Source: Demequina litorisediminis
GTDB taxonomy: Bacteria; Actinomycetota; Actinomycetes; Actinomycetales; Demequinaceae
Direction: 5' to 3'
Assembly (NCBI RefSeq): GCF_030161615.1
Contig: NZ_BSUN01000001.1
Coordinates: forward strand, 868,001-932,000
Length of the DNA stretch: 64,000 nt
Below, piece by piece: positions 9,607-20,494 of this stretch. A program made the position numbers and the translations under genes. The notes beneath the pieces were generated by a model, which did no database searches, was not told the origin of the DNA, and saw nothing but the letters and a program-made list of their open reading frames with translations. Each line of letters opens with the position of its first letter. Positions within the stretch are counted from its first letter, which is position 1.

Positions 9607-10997
9607 TCATCGGTGCACGACCTCGGCGACGGGGACCACCGGGGCTTCGGTCGATTCGGGAGCGGCGACCGGCGCGGTGACCGGCGCGCGGTCGTAGAAC
9701 ACGTCCCGATCGAGCCTGGCCGGTCTGGTGGGCGACCACCGTCGCGACCGTCGCCGCCGCGGTGACGTTCGTCATGGTCCGCGCCATGTCCGCGATGACG
9801 CTGATGGGCAGCGTGACCGCGATGAACTCGAGCGGCAGACCCGCTGCGGCGAGCACCGTCGCGGCGGCCACGGTCGCGGTGCCGGGAACGCCAGCCACGC
9901 CGATCGAGACCACCGTCGCCAGCAGCGCCAGGAGCGCGTAGTCCTGCAGGCTGTACGAGAGCCCGTAGGCGTTAATGCCCCACACGGCGACGATCGTGGG
10001 CCAGATGCCGGAGCAGCCAGGCATGCCGATGGTGGTGCCCAGTGGCGCGGTGAAGTGCGCGACCTGCGATGCGACTCCGATGCGCCGGGTGAGTACGTCC
10101 GTGGTCACGGGCAGGGTGCCGACGCTGCTTTGGGTGGTGAACGCGGCGACCTGTGCGGGCAGGACCTTGCGGAAGAACGCCACGGGATTGAGCCCGGCGA
10201 CGATGCCCACGACGGCGCCGTTGATCACGAACGCATGGAAGAAGCACACGAACCACGTCAGCGCGAGCAGTCCCAACAGCGACCAGAAGGTGTCGCCAAG
10301 GCTGCGCGTGGAGGCCACCACGGTGACCGTGAGCGCGACGATGGCGTACGGGGTGAGCCGCACCACGTAGCCCACGACCTTGAACACCACCAGCCTTGGC
10401 GGCCTCGGCGCCGGAGCGCAGGGGCCGGACGGCATCGGCGTGCTTGCGGGACACCTGGAGGTAGGCGATAGCGAACGCCACCGTCGTGATCAGGATGGGG
10501 ATGATGTGGGTGCCGCCCACGTCACCGACGAGGTTCGAGGGGAAGAAGTCCACCACCACGTCGGTGAACCGCTGGACCGAGTTCTCCAGGACGGACAGTT
10601 CCTGCCCGCCTTCCTGCTGGTTCACGCCACGGCCGATGCCGAGGGCGAGCGCCAGGCCCAACGTCAGCACCACCGCGACGGCATTGCTCGCGAGGAGCCA
10701 CACCACGGACCGCACGCCGATGCGGCGCAGTTGTGCGATGGACCCGAGCGATGCGATGGAGGTGAACACCGAGACGATGATCAGCGGCGCCACGGAGGCG
10801 AGCAGCAGATTGATGTAGATGCGCCCCACCGGCTCTACGTAGTCGGCGTGACCGCCGCTGAGCAGGCCGATGGGGATGCCGGCCGCGAGGGCGACCAGCG
10901 TGATGATCGTGAAGTGAATGCGCTTGCGACGCATGAGGGCAAGACCGGCGATGACCGCCACCACGGCGGCGAGCACGGTAAGAGCGGGCCAGTTCAC
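9607..10997 (-). CDS. Dicarboxylate/amino acid:cation symporter family, TcyP-like
   Basis: A DAACS (sodium/dicarboxylate symporter) family protein of about 460 residues and eight or more TM segments. Diagnostic parts are the hairpin stretch TTQSSVGTLPVTTDVLTRR, the APLGTTIGMPGCSGIWP loop (the family's NxxGT-like region) and the final DMARTMTNV motif. The N-terminal half resembles L-cystine symporters (TcyP/YdjN) more than glutamate or C4-dicarboxylate carriers; that assignment is inference. AGCT-site insertions lie near 10397 and 9714. It begins the operon that continues into two surface proteins, one thioredoxin-like, which fits disulfide or sulfur acquisition. Confidence 0.8.
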
Positions 10998-11321
10998 TGG
11001 CGGCCTCCGAGCAGATGAGGGAAGTGCGGGCGTCTCGCGAGGGCGAGAGGGGCGGGGTGAGTGGCCGGCGGGTACGCGCTGTCATCGCGGGTACGGGGCG
11101 CGGCTCACCCCTGACACATGCAAAGGCGGGCGAGGGCGCAGGGACGCATCGAGCGTTCCCGCATCACCATCGCCGCCATGTGACCTACCCCAGTTCTCCG
11201 GAACAATCCGGGCCCGCGGACCGGGCGTGGTGCCCGGCCGCTTCTGGAGCATATGCCCGAAGTTCTATCGAGTCAATAGGAATTAAGGAAATGGATGGAC
11301 TCGGCCTGAATCCTCACCTTG
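10998..11321. other. Intergenic region upstream of the symporter operon
   Basis: About 320 bp without a credible gene. The stretch at 11255-11300 (AGTTCTATCGAGTCAATAGG and following) is clearly AT-richer than its surroundings and is the best place for the minus-strand promoter of the symporter operon. I see no riboswitch or strong terminator. Confidence 0.5.
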
Positions 11322-12252
11322 TCAGGGCACGATGACGGTGGCGCCGGCGGCAGGGGCCGATGCGGTGAGGACCGTGTCTGCCACCTCCTCGGCGCGCAGA
11401 TGCGCCGCGATCGCGAGCGCGTGCTGGCGCGAGCGGGCCAGGGCCGCCACCGTGGGGCCCGAGCCGGACACCATGACGCCGAGCGCCTCGGCATCATGAG
11501 CGGCGTCCATGACGCGCTCCAGCCGTGGCGCCAACGCCAGCGCCGGGCCCTGCAGGTCATTGTGAAGCGCCGCTCCCAGCCGATGCGGGTCGCCCGCCAT
11601 CAGGGCCTGCATGACCGCTTCACTGATGCGCGGTTCCTCGGCGACGATGTCCCCCGCCGCGACCTGCCGGTCAAATTCGCCGTACACGGCGGGAGTCGAG
11701 AGGCCCCACGCCTGCGTGGCGAGGACCCAATGAAACTCACCATGGGTCATCGCGGGAGACAGGTCGCCGCCGCGCCCCAGGCCCACCGCGGTGTGTCCGT
11801 GCAGTGCAAAGGGCACATCGGCGCCGATGGAGGCCGCGACCACGTCGAGCCTCGGCGCGGCTGAGTCCCATCTCCCACGCCTCGGCACACGCAAGGATGG
11901 CCGCCGCGGCATCGGCCGACCCGCCGGCCATGCCACCCGCCACGGGTACACCCTTGACGATGTGAAGGTCCGCGCCCGCGTCGACGCCATACGCGTCACG
12001 CAGCGCGACCGCCGCTCGCACCACCAGGTTCTCCGGCCCGGTCGGCACCGCGTCGACGTCGATTCCCAGGCCCCGCGGCGCCTCGACGGTGACCCTCAGT
12101 GCGTTGTCATCGCGCGGAGTCGCTGTCACCACCTCGTACAGTTCGACCGCCTGAAAGACGGTCGCGAGCGGGTGATACCCGTCCACGCCGAGCGGGCCAA
12201 CATCGAGTTGCAGGTTGACCTTGCCCGGCGCCCGGACGGTGACAGCGCTCAT
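11322..12252 (-). CDS. ispE: 4-diphosphocytidyl-2-C-methyl-D-erythritol kinase
   Basis: A GHMP kinase that phosphorylates CDP-ME in the MEP isoprenoid pathway. The start [19 protein letters not shown] gives the first GHMP motif, the ATP loop is [18 protein letters not shown], and the third motif is [13 protein letters not shown] near the C-terminus. Length is about 310 residues. An AGCT-site insertion near 11850 (in [19 protein letters not shown]) is the only break. The ATG overlaps the rsmA stop as ATGA, so translation is probably coupled, the usual rpf-rsmA-ispE arrangement of actinobacteria. Confidence 0.93.
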
Positions 12253-13123
12253 GCGCCAAGCGTGCCAGGCGCGGCCTGCGCCTGTGCGAGGGACTCGGCG
12301 ATGCGCGCGAAGTCCTCGATGCCGAGCCTGCTCGCCGCGCGTCAACGGCGCAATCCCCACGCGCGCGAGAGCCTCCTCGGCCAGGGCACCCGAACCCGCG
12401 AGGCCCGAGAGTGCGCCACGCAGGCCCTTGCGGCGCTGCGCGAAGGCGGCGTCGATGACCGCAAAGACCTCTTCGCGCGACGCGGTGGTCTCCGGCTGGT
12501 CCCTGCGATCCATCAGCACGAGCGCGGAGTCCACGCGCGGCACGGGCCAGAACACCGCGCGGCCCACATCGCCTGCGCGACGCGTCGCGGTGTACCAGGC
12601 CGCCTTGGCGGACGGCACACCGTAGGTGCGAGAACCCGGCGGTGCGGCGATGCGGTCGGCGACCTCGGCCTGCACCATCACCAGCACGCGCTCCAGCGAC
12701 GGGAAGATCTCCAGGAAGTGCAGGATCACCGGCACGGACACGTTGTACGGCAGGTTGGCGACCAGCGCCTGCGGTTCCTCGTCAAGCGCGGTGATGTCCA
12801 GGGCGTCGCGATGGACGACCGTGAGACGGTCGACGGCCTCGGGCGCCTTGCGCGCCACCGTGTCCGCCAGCGCGGCCGCGAGCCTTGGGGTCGATCTCCA
12901 CCGCGGTGACGCGGGCACCGGCCTCAAGGAGAGCCAGGGTCAACGAGCCGAGACCTGGCCCCACCTCGACCACGTGGTCGCCGGGCTGCACCCCAGCGAT
13001 GCGGACGATGCGCCTGACGGTCCCGGAGTCAACAACGAAGTTCTGGCCCCATTTTTTGGTGGGCGCGGCGCCGAGAGACTCGGCGAGCGAGCGGATCTCG
13101 GACGGGCCGAGCAGGTCGGCCAC
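12249..13123 (-). CDS. rsmA: 16S rRNA (adenine1518/1519-N6)-dimethyltransferase RsmA/KsgA
   Basis: Dimethylates two adjacent adenosines in helix 45 of 16S rRNA. It starts with GTG at 13123 ([18 protein letters not shown]) preceded by AGGAAA. The signature [14 protein letters not shown] motif [31 protein letters not shown] and catalytic [17 protein letters not shown] are present. The C-terminal domain includes [21 protein letters not shown]-site insertions lie near 12889 and 12330. The ribosome binding site overlaps the stop of the upstream Rpf-like gene, and the stop overlaps ispE. Confidence 0.94.
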
Positions 13124-13127
13124 TTTC

Positions 13128-13927
13128 CTAGTACCAGCCGATGCTCTGCGAGTGGCCCCACGCTCCACACGGCGTGCCGTAGCGGCCAGCGATGTAGTTC
13201 AGACCCCAGGTGATCTGGGTGGTGGGGTTGGTCGCCCAATCGGAACCGACCGAGGCCATCTTGGAACCGGGCAGCGCCTGCGGGATGCCATGGGCACCAG
13301 AGGACGAGTTGTGGGCGTTGGAGTTCCAGCCGGATTCCTTGGTCCACAGGGCGTTGAGGCAGGCTCCACTGATCGCCGGTCCAGCCGCGGGCCGCGGCAA
13401 GGTCCTGGCCGATGGCACGGTTGGTGCCGGAGTTCGAGATGCCGGTGGGGATCGAGAGCCTTCTCGCGGGTACCGATCGCGACGACCTCGTCGACGGGCT
13501 CTTCGACCACGACCGACATGGATTCTTCGCGCTCGACCTCGACGCCGTCCTTCATGGTGACGTTGTAGCTCACGAGCATCGTGCCGTCTTCACCCTCGGT
13601 GACGACGGTCTCGGTGCCCTTTTCCTCCGAGGAGTCTTTCTTCTCGACCGAGCCATGCTCGATCGCGACCTCTTCGGTACGGGTCACCACCTCGATGTCG
13701 GCACCCTCGGCCTCGATGGGCGCAAGGGTGGTCTGGGCGATCGACTCGGCCTCTTCCGATGAGGGCGCCGCGAAGGCGTTGACTCCCACCGAAGCGAAGG
13801 AACCGAAGGCGAAGGCACCGACGGCAACGCCGGCAATCACTCCCGAGGTGGCGCGCATGCGCACACCCTTCTTGTGGCGCCGCTCCCGGCGTCCTCCGGG
13901 GGCAGGCGTCGTACGTCGATAACTCAA
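13128..13927 (-). CDS. Resuscitation-promoting-factor-like transglycosylase with G5 domain
   Basis: A secreted peptidoglycan hydrolase of about 265 residues. A TTG start at 13927 has AAGGA upstream; the N-terminus has a long basic stretch and a signal/TM segment ([16 protein letters not shown]). Residues about 45-150 look like a G5-type domain ([20 protein letters not shown]). The C-terminus is a lysozyme-like transglycosylase fold: [18 protein letters not shown] with its catalytic Glu, then [13 protein letters not shown] and [24 protein letters not shown]-site insertions lie near 13459 and 13370. It is upstream of rsmA-ispE, as rpfB is in mycobacteria. Confidence 0.85.
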
Positions 13928-13983
13928 ACGGCCAATCCTTTCGTCTCGTCGCGGCCATCAAAAACGCGACGATTCACCGGACT

Positions 13984-13999
13984 GTTATCTCATAGTTAC
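13984..13999 (-). promoter_or_regulatory. Candidate MtrA-type direct repeat upstream of the Rpf-like gene
   Basis: On the minus strand GTAAC-TATGAG-ATAAC forms a near-perfect direct repeat with 11-bp periodicity, 57 bp upstream of the TTG start. The response regulator MtrA is known to bind GTAAC-like direct repeats before cell-wall hydrolase genes in actinobacteria. The match here is short, so this is only a candidate. Confidence 0.35.
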
Positions 14000-14060
14000 A
14001 TTGCGATGCGCCAGTCCTAGCCGCACATCGGGGCCCGGCAGGGCCAGTGATAAAAGGCGT

Positions 14061-14897
14061 CTACCAGGGGCCATACAGGTTGTGCGACGTCTGCCAGATC
14101 TGAGCACAGAACGCCTCGAGGTCCGCTTCCAGCACCTCGGCGAGGGTCCTGGCAGTGATCGCTGCCATGGCCGGAGAGCCCGGCTGGCCGCGGTGCGGAT
14201 GGGGCGTGAGGAACGGCGCATCGGTCTCGACGAGCATGTGATCCAGGGGCGTCACCGCGGCCGCAGCACGCAGCGCATCGTTGTTCTTGAAGGTCACCGT
14301 GCCCGCAAAGGACAGGTACCAGCCCTCGGTCGCGGCGAGCCTCGCCATGGCGGCGTCACCTGAGAAGCAGTGGAACACCGTGACCTCCGGCGCGCCGTCG
14401 GCCAAAAGGATGTCGATGACCTCCGCGTGGGCGTCGCGGTCGTGGATCTGCAGGGGCTTGCCGAGTTCCTTGGCGAGAGCGATGTGATCGCGGAACGCAC
14501 GCACCTGCGCGTCGTGCCCCTCGGGCCCCGTGCGGAACGTGTCGAGTCCGGTCTCCCCCACCACGCGGATGCGCTCGCCCTGCGCCAGCGCCGCGATCTC
14601 GGCAAACGCCTCGTCATACGTTCCCTCGGCGGCGAGGACCGCCGCGTCGTTGGGGTGCAGCGCGACCCCTCCGAGCATCTCAGGGAACCTCGCGACGGCC
14701 TCGGCCGTCCAGCGAGCCGACTCCAGATCGCAGCCGATCTGGACCACCCGGGTCACCCCCGCATCGGCCGCCTGCTGCAAGCGCGTGTCCACGCTGAGCG
14801 GCTCATCTCCCGCGGGGAAATCGAGGTGGCAGTGATTGTCCACGATGGGCGCGGGAAGCGCCTCTGGCACCGGCGGCCATGCTCCGCGACGGGTCAC
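14061..14897 (-). CDS. tatD: TatD family metal-dependent hydrolase (DNase)
   Basis: A TIM-barrel amidohydrolase-superfamily enzyme of 278 residues. Metal ligands are visible: VDNHCHLDFP near residue 20, VVGETGLD near 128, QIHDRDAHAEV near 165, VFHCFSGD near 190 and VETDAPFLTPHP near 238. The family acts as a 3'-5' DNase or in oxidative-damage repair. The usual GLDYY is GLDTF here. The start is GTG, overlapping the metG stop as GTGA, so the two are co-translated, a common actinobacterial pairing. The frame is intact. Confidence 0.92.
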   Translation of the reverse strand: MTRRGAWPPVPEALPAPIVDNHCHLDFPAGDEPLSVDTRLQQAADAGVTRVVQIGCDLESARWTAEAVARFPEMLGGVALHPNDAAVLAAEGTYDEAFAEIAALAQGERIRVVGETGLDTFRTGPEGHDAQVRAFRDHIALAKELGKPLQIHDRDAHAEVIDILLADGAPEVTVFHCFSGDAAMARLAATEGWYLSFAGTVTFKNNDALRAAAAVTPLDHMLVETDAPFLTPHPHRGQPGSPAMAAITARTLAEVLEADLEAFCAQIWQTSHNLYGPW

Positions 14898-16693
14898 GCG
14901 TCGTCGCCGCGCATCCGCTGCGGCTCGTCCTCCACAATCGTGTCATCCAGCTTGACGAAGATGGGCGACGGCTGGGCCACGGGAGTGCCCGGAACCACGT
15001 CGCGGCGGCCCCAGATGCCCTGAGCGGCCGAGTAGTCACCCTGGATAACCGGGTAGTGGCGGTCGGCGATGTCGAGGTCGTCGACCTCGTTCATCTGAGG
15101 CATGGGCGCGACGATGTCGGTGCCGCCCAGTGCCTCATGCACCTTCTGCGAGCCTGTGCGGCAGGAAGGGCGCCAGCATGATGTTGGCGTCGGCCACGAG
15201 CCTGCGCCGCGACGCCCAGCACGGTCTCCATGCGCGCGGGGTCCTCGGTCTTGAGCTTCCACGGCGCGGTGTCCGCGAGGTACTTGTTGGCCTCGCCGAC
15301 CACCCGCATCGCTTCGGAGATCGCGGCCCGCTGACGCTGCGCGCCGATGAGGTCGCCGACGGTCGTGAACGCCGCCTCGGACTGCGCGAGCACCGCGCGG
15401 TCGGCATCGGTGGCGCCCTCGAGCGAGGGGATGGATCCCACGTTCTTGTGCAGCAGAGTCGCGGTGCGGTTCACCAGGTTGCCCCAGCCTGCGACGAGCC
15501 TCGTCGTTGGTGCGGCGCTTGAACTCGGACCAGGTGAAGTCCGCGTCGTGGCTCTCGGGGCCGGCCGTTGCGATGAAGTAGCGCAGCGCGTCCGGCTGGT
15601 AGCGGGCCAGCATGTCACGCACGTAGATGACGTGACCGCGCGAGGACGAGAACTTCGCGGATTCCATGGTGAGAAACTCGCTGGAGACCACCTCGGTCGG
15701 CGCCTGCAGGTCGCCAAACTTCGACAGGCTCGCCACCCTTCGCGCCGCGACCGTTGGCCGCGAGCAGTTCCGCGGGCCAGATCTGCGAGTGGAAAGTGAT
15801 GTTGTCCTTGCCCATGAAGTAGTAGGACAGCGCCTCGGGGTCGTTCCACCACTGACGCCACGCGTCCGCGTCGCCCTCACGGCGCGCCCACTCGATGGAC
15901 GCGGACAGGTAGCCGATGACCGCGTCGAACCACACGTACAGGCGCTTGGCGGGGTTGTCCTCCCAGCCCGGCAGCGGAATCGGGATTCCCCAGTCGATGT
16001 CGCGCGTCATCGCGCGCGGGCGCACGTCCGCGAGGAGGTTGCGCGAGAAGTTCAAGACGTTGGGGCGCCAGCCGTGGCGCGAACCCAGCCAGTCGGACAG
16101 TGGCTCCACGAGCGACGGGAGGTCAAGGAAGAAGTGCTCGGTCTCGATGAACTGGGGAGTCTCGCCGTTGATGCGGCTCACCGGGTTCTTGAGGTCGATG
16201 GGGTCGCCTGGTTGCCGCAGTTGTCGCACTGGTCGCCGCGGGCGCCGTCCGCACCACAGATGGGACAGGTGCCCTCGATGTAGCGGTCGGGCAGGGTGCG
16301 GCCCGTCGACGGCGAGATGGCACCGCGCGTGGTCTGCTCGATCATGTAGCCGTTCTTGTGGACGGCCTTGAACAGATCCTGGACCACGTGCTCGTGATTG
16401 CCCGTGGTGGTGCGGGTGAACAGGTCATACGAGAGGCCGAGCGACACGAGGTCCTCGACGATGACGCGGTTGTAGCGATCCGCGAGTTCCTGGGGGCTGA
16501 CGCCCTCGCCCTCGGCCTGCACGAGGATGGGCGTGCCGTGCTCGTCGGTGCCCGACACCATCAGGACGTCATGGCCCGCCATTCGCATGTACCGGCTGAA
16601 GACGTCCGAGGGCACGCCGAAACCGGCGACGTGGCCGATGTGACGGGGTCCGTTGGCATACGGCCAGGCGACAGCGGAGAGGATGCGTGACAT
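14894..16693 (-). CDS. metG: Methionyl-tRNA synthetase
   Basis: Charges initiator and elongator tRNA-Met. Class I signatures are clear: [18 protein letters not shown] (HIGH motif) at the N-terminus, a zinc knuckle [30 protein letters not shown], and [12 protein letters not shown] in place of KMSKS. The anticodon-binding helical domain ends with [14 protein letters not shown]. Length is about 600 residues. This is one of the most interrupted genes: AGCT-site insertions near 15727, 15498, 15200 and 15154, and a one-base loss at a CAGCTCGA-type site near 16213. Every corrected junction restores family-conserved residues. It is upstream of tatD. Confidence 0.95.
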
Positions 16694-16758
16694 GGCGCCC
16701 AGTCTAGTGACCGCGCGCACCTGAAAAAGCGGGGGCGCTCGTGCGGCACTAAGCCCCA

Positions 16759-17587
16759 CTACTCGTAGTCGGGGGCGGCGGCGAGCCCCAGGTGTTCCTC
16801 CATCGTCGCGGAGCCAGCCTCGTGCATCGCGGCGGCGAGCCTCGGTGCCCACGTAGCGCAAGTGCCATGGCTCGTACACGTAGCCCGTCACGTCCTGGCT
16901 GCCCTCGGGGTAGCGAATGATGAAGCCGTGCTCCCAGGCGTGTTCCGCGAGCCATCGGCCCGCGTCCTCGTCTCCGAAGCATGCCTTGATCCTGCACGCC
17001 GATGACGAGTACACGTCCACGCCCAGCCCCGTCTGGTGCTCCGAATAGCCCGGGCGCGCAGAGAACGTCTCGGCGACATCCTCGCCCCGCCGCGCGGCGT
17101 AGCCCGAGAACAGCGAGTCCTGGAAGCCGTAGGCGCGGTAGGCGGTCGACACCGAGAACCCGGCACCGGCATCGGCGGCAACGCCGCGCATCTGGGTGAG
17201 GGCCTCGGCCGCCTCCGCGCGCATCTGCTGCGAGGAGCCGCCCGGAATGCCCGACAGCGACACGAGGTCCTCCGGCACGTAGTCGATGGGGTCCAGCGGC
17301 CGCAGCTTGTTGACGACGACCCACAGCGAGTCAGGATCGTCGAGCGACGGATGCGGAGTCGCGGTGACCTCGGCGTCGACGGGAGTGGCCTCGACGGTCG
17401 GCGCCGTGACGGCTGGCACGGACGCGGTGGGTTCGGCCGTGACGGTCACGGTCGGGGCCGATGCCTGGGGCGCGCTCGCGCTGCCCCCGCCCCACGCCAA
17501 GGCGCCCGTCGCGCCGCCCGCGGCGGTCGCTACGAGAACTGCCAGGGCTGTCACCCCGGAGCGCGCGGCGCGCGTGTGGGCCGTCAT
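16759..17587 (-). CDS. VanY-type D-alanyl-D-alanine carboxypeptidase (peptidase M15)
   Basis: An exported zinc peptidase that trims the terminal D-Ala of peptidoglycan stem peptides. The N-terminal signal/TM segment ([19 protein letters not shown]) is followed by a Thr/Val/Pro-rich linker. The M15B core carries [20 protein letters not shown], the metal site [18 protein letters not shown] and the distal [18 protein letters not shown]-site insertion near 16843 removes the natural end ...[14 protein letters not shown] place the stop at 16759-16761. The ATG overlaps the rsmI stop as ATGA. An intact CAGCTT at 17302 shows that not every AGCT is altered. Confidence 0.9.
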
Positions 17588-18424
17588 GAGGCTCCCTGCC
17601 GCGCGGCGAGCACGGCGCCATACAGTTCTCGGCGCGGAACACCAGCGGTTGCCGCGAGATCGGCCACCGCATCCTTGGCACGCTCCCCCGACTCCACACG
17701 CGCCAGCGCCTCCGCGACGAGCGCGTCCAGGGTGGGCGCCTCGGCGGGACGGCCCGCGACCGTCACCACAATCTCGCCACGCACGCCATCGGTCGCCCAG
17801 GCGGCGAGCGCGGCGAGCGTGCCCCTGCGGGTCTCCTCGTGGGTCTTGGTGAGGCTCGCGCGACACGGCCGCGGGGCGGTCGCCGCCCCAGGCATCGGCC
17901 ATCGCCGCCAACGTGGCGTCCAAACGATGCGGCGCCTCAAAGAACACCATGGTGCGCGGCTCCGTGGCGAGATCTGCGAGGGCACGGGCGCGCTCGCCGT
18001 CCTTGCGCGGCAGGAACCCCTCGAAGCAAAACCTGTCCGTGGGCAGCCCCGAGAGCGCCAGGGCCGTCAGCACCGCCGATGGCCCCGGCAGCACCTCGAC
18101 GGTCACGCCGGCGGCCGCCGCGGCCTCCACCACCCTGAAACCGGGGTCGGAGACGGTCGGCATCCCCGCATCGGACACGAGGACCACCAGGGCGCCCGCC
18201 GCCGCACGTTCCACCAACGACGCAGCGCGGTCGCGCTCGTTGTGATCGTGCACCGCGAGCACCTCGGCGCGCACCTCGATGTCGAGCCTGCGGGCGAGAT
18301 CACGCAGGCGCCGGGTGTCCTCGGCGGCGATCACGTCGGCCTCTGCCAGCGCCACCCTGAGCCTCGCCGAGGCGTCGGCGGCGTTCCCGATCGGCGTCGC
18401 CGCCAGCACCACGCGTCCCGTCAT
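17584..18424 (-). CDS. rsmI: 16S rRNA (cytidine1402-2'-O)-methyltransferase
   Basis: A tetrapyrrole-methylase-fold enzyme that 2'-O-methylates C1402 in the ribosomal P site. Signatures are [71 protein letters not shown] and [13 protein letters not shown]. Length is about 280 residues. An AGCT-site insertion near 17857 (in SRELTKTHEE) separates the C-terminal domain. It is divergent from pmt, a conserved actinobacterial pair, and its stop overlaps the VanY start. Confidence 0.95.
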
Positions 18425-18485
18425 GTGTTCCAGGGTCGCACACCGCTACCTTGCCGTCGCACAGGTCGCCGTTAGGCTCTCCCCT

Positions 18486-20005
18486 GTGATCCTGGAGAGG
18501 CTGTGGCGCTGGCGTGTAGCGCTGATGGCGACGGTGGTGGGCGTCCTCGCGGCGGTAATGCGTTTCGCGTCGCTTGGCGAGCCGACCGACCTGGTGTTCG
18601 ACGAGGTGTTCTACGCCCGCGGCGGCTACTCGCTCGTGGAGTTGGGCTTCGAGGGCGAGTGGGGAGGCGAGAACCAGGACTTTGCCCGCGGTGACCTCTC
18701 GCAGGCTCACCGACGAGGGCGACTTCGTGGTCCACCCCAACACCGGCAAGCCTGCTCATCGGGCTCGGCATGAAGATGTTCGGTGTCACCCCGTTCGGCT
18801 GGCGGTTCTTCGCTGCGCTGTTCGGGGTCGCGGCGTGCGTCATTCTCGCCTTCACGGCGCGCCGTCTCTTCCGCTCCACGATCTGGGGCACGGTCGCGGG
18901 TGTGCTGCTCGCCGTGGACGGCGAACACGTGGTCTTGTCGCGCACCGCCCTGCTCGACGGCTTCCTCACGTTCTTCATCATCGCCGGCTTCGCCCTGCTT
19001 GTGGTGGACAGGGAACGCACCAGGGAACGGCTCATGGCCGCGGCCGCACTCGACCGTGCGGGGCTCGGCGGCGACCCACCCCCGCGGTTGCCCGGCGAGG
19101 GCCCGAACCTCGGCTTCCGCTGGTGGCGCCTCGCGGCCATCGTGACGCTGTCGCTCGGTGTCACGGTGAAGTGGAACGGCCTGTACTTCATGGCCGCGTT
19201 CCTCGTGCTGAGCGTGGTGTTCGACTGGTACGACCGCCGCGCCGCGGGCTACGAACAGTGGTTCCTGGGCGGATTCGTCCGCGCCATTCCCGCCTTCCTC
19301 ACCACGGTGGTGGTGCTGCCCCTGGTGTATCTCGCGTCGTGGATCCCGTGGTTCACCTCGGAGAACTCGTGGGGAAGACGGTGGGCGGAGCAGAATCCCG
19401 GCGAGGGCGTGACCTGGCTTCCGGAATCCCTGCGTTCGCTGGTGCACTACCACCGCCAGATGTGGGACTTCCATAAGGGCCTCGACACACCTCACAACTA
19501 CGAGTCGAACCCGTGGCTGTGGCCGTTCCAGTGGCGCCCCACCGCGTTCTACTTCGAGGACGCGCCCGATGCGGACTGCGGCGCCGAGCGCTGCGTCAGC
19601 GCCATCCACGCCGTGGGCGACCCCCTGGTGTGGTGGGTCGGCTTCGCCGTCCTGCTCTACGCGCTGTGGAGGGTGGTACGCCACCGCGACATGCTCGCGC
19701 TCACCCTCGCCGTGGGCTACCTCGCCGCGTGGGTGACGTGGCTGCCCTTTGCGCACCGCACCATCTTCACCTTCTACACCGTGACCTTGGCGCCGTTCGT
19801 GGTGCTGCTGGTGGTGTGGATGCTCCAACGCATCGCCCAACCTCCACGCCTCGACGGCGCGTGGAGCCCTCGAGGCCTCGCCATTGCGGGGACATACGTG
19901 GGCCTGGTGCTGGTCCTCGCGGGCTTCTTCGCGCCCGTGTGGGTGGGCGACGCCATCCCGTTCCAGTATTGGCAGGCGCATATGTGGCTGCCGTCCTGGA
20001 TTTAG
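18486..20005 (+). CDS. pmt: Protein O-mannosyltransferase (GT39/Pmt)
   Basis: A membrane enzyme that transfers mannose from polyprenyl-phosphate-mannose to secreted proteins. GTG start at 18486. The first TM segment is followed by the GT39 acidic motif FDEVFYARGGYSLV; later TM segments include LTLSLGVTVKWNGLYFMAAF. The extracytoplasmic loops carry HYHRQMWDFHKGL and YESNPWLWPFQWRPTAFYF, typical of bacterial Pmt. Length is about 505 residues. AGCT-site insertions lie near 18704 and 18752, inside the first loop (QLTDEGDFVVHPNTGKLLIG). The Ser/Thr-rich surface proteins in this window are plausible substrates. Confidence 0.93.
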
Positions 20006-20010
20006 GCCTG

Positions 20011-20450
20011 TTACTGAGCGCGACGCTCAATCAGTCGCGACAGCACGATCGCCGACCGCGTCGAGTCCACCTGGCTGGGTGAGCGCACCTTCTCGAGGGC
20101 CAACTCGAGGTGCCGGGTGTCCGCCGCTCTCAGGGTGACCAGGGCATCGGCCTGGCCCGTCACGGTGGTGGCTTCGATGACCTCGGGGATATCGGTGAGG
20201 ATGCGGCGCAGGCTCCTGCGGCGCGACGATGCCTCGGCAGAAGAGCCTCGACGTAGGCCTCGGTGCCGTGCCCCACTGCCTCGGGGTCCGTCACCACGGT
20301 GAAGCCGCGGATCACGCCGTCCGCCGTCATGCGGTCCACCCGCCGTTTGACGGCCGATGCCGACAGCCCTACCCGGGGACCGAGGTCCTGGTAGGCGGCG
20401 CGGCCGTCCTCGCGCAGCAGGTCGAGAATGCGGTGATCGAGAGCGTCCAT
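20011..20450 (-). CDS. Lrp/AsnC family transcriptional regulator
   Basis: About 145 residues. The winged HTH reads MDALDHRILDLLREDGRAAY and then VGLSASAVKRRVDRMTADGV. The C-terminal RAM ligand domain includes IPEVIEATTVTGQADALV and HLELALEKV. AGCT-site insertions near 20248 and 20214 disrupt the linker strand (VELFCRGIVAPQELRRIL after correction). It is divergent from ornithine cyclodeaminase over 130 bp holding a palindrome, so it probably controls that gene in response to ornithine, proline or arginine. Confidence 0.9.
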
Positions 20451-20494
20451 GCGGTCCGCGCTCCTTCCGTGCACGCGCCGCGCGGTTGCGCCGC

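Noticed and set aside
8471-10435. A single long minus-strand open frame of about 650 codons
   Set aside because: It fuses pieces of three genes through shifted frames (symporter middle, surface protein start, out-of-frame tail). Domain order shows separate genes.
13928-14060. A ydaO-type c-di-AMP riboswitch before the Rpf-like gene
   Set aside because: Actinobacterial rpf genes can have one, but the 133-bp gap is too short and I do not see the conserved elements.
18281-18370. AGGCTC/GAGCCT sites in rsmI as further insertions
   Set aside because: Here the bases are in frame and encode family-conserved residues ([17 protein letters not shown]), so these are genuine. Not every AGGCT is an error.
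16178-18424. A 748-codon fusion of rsmI, VanY and metG segments
   Set aside because: It exists only because inserted bases remove natural stops. Corrected frames give three genes with ATGA overlaps and family-length products.
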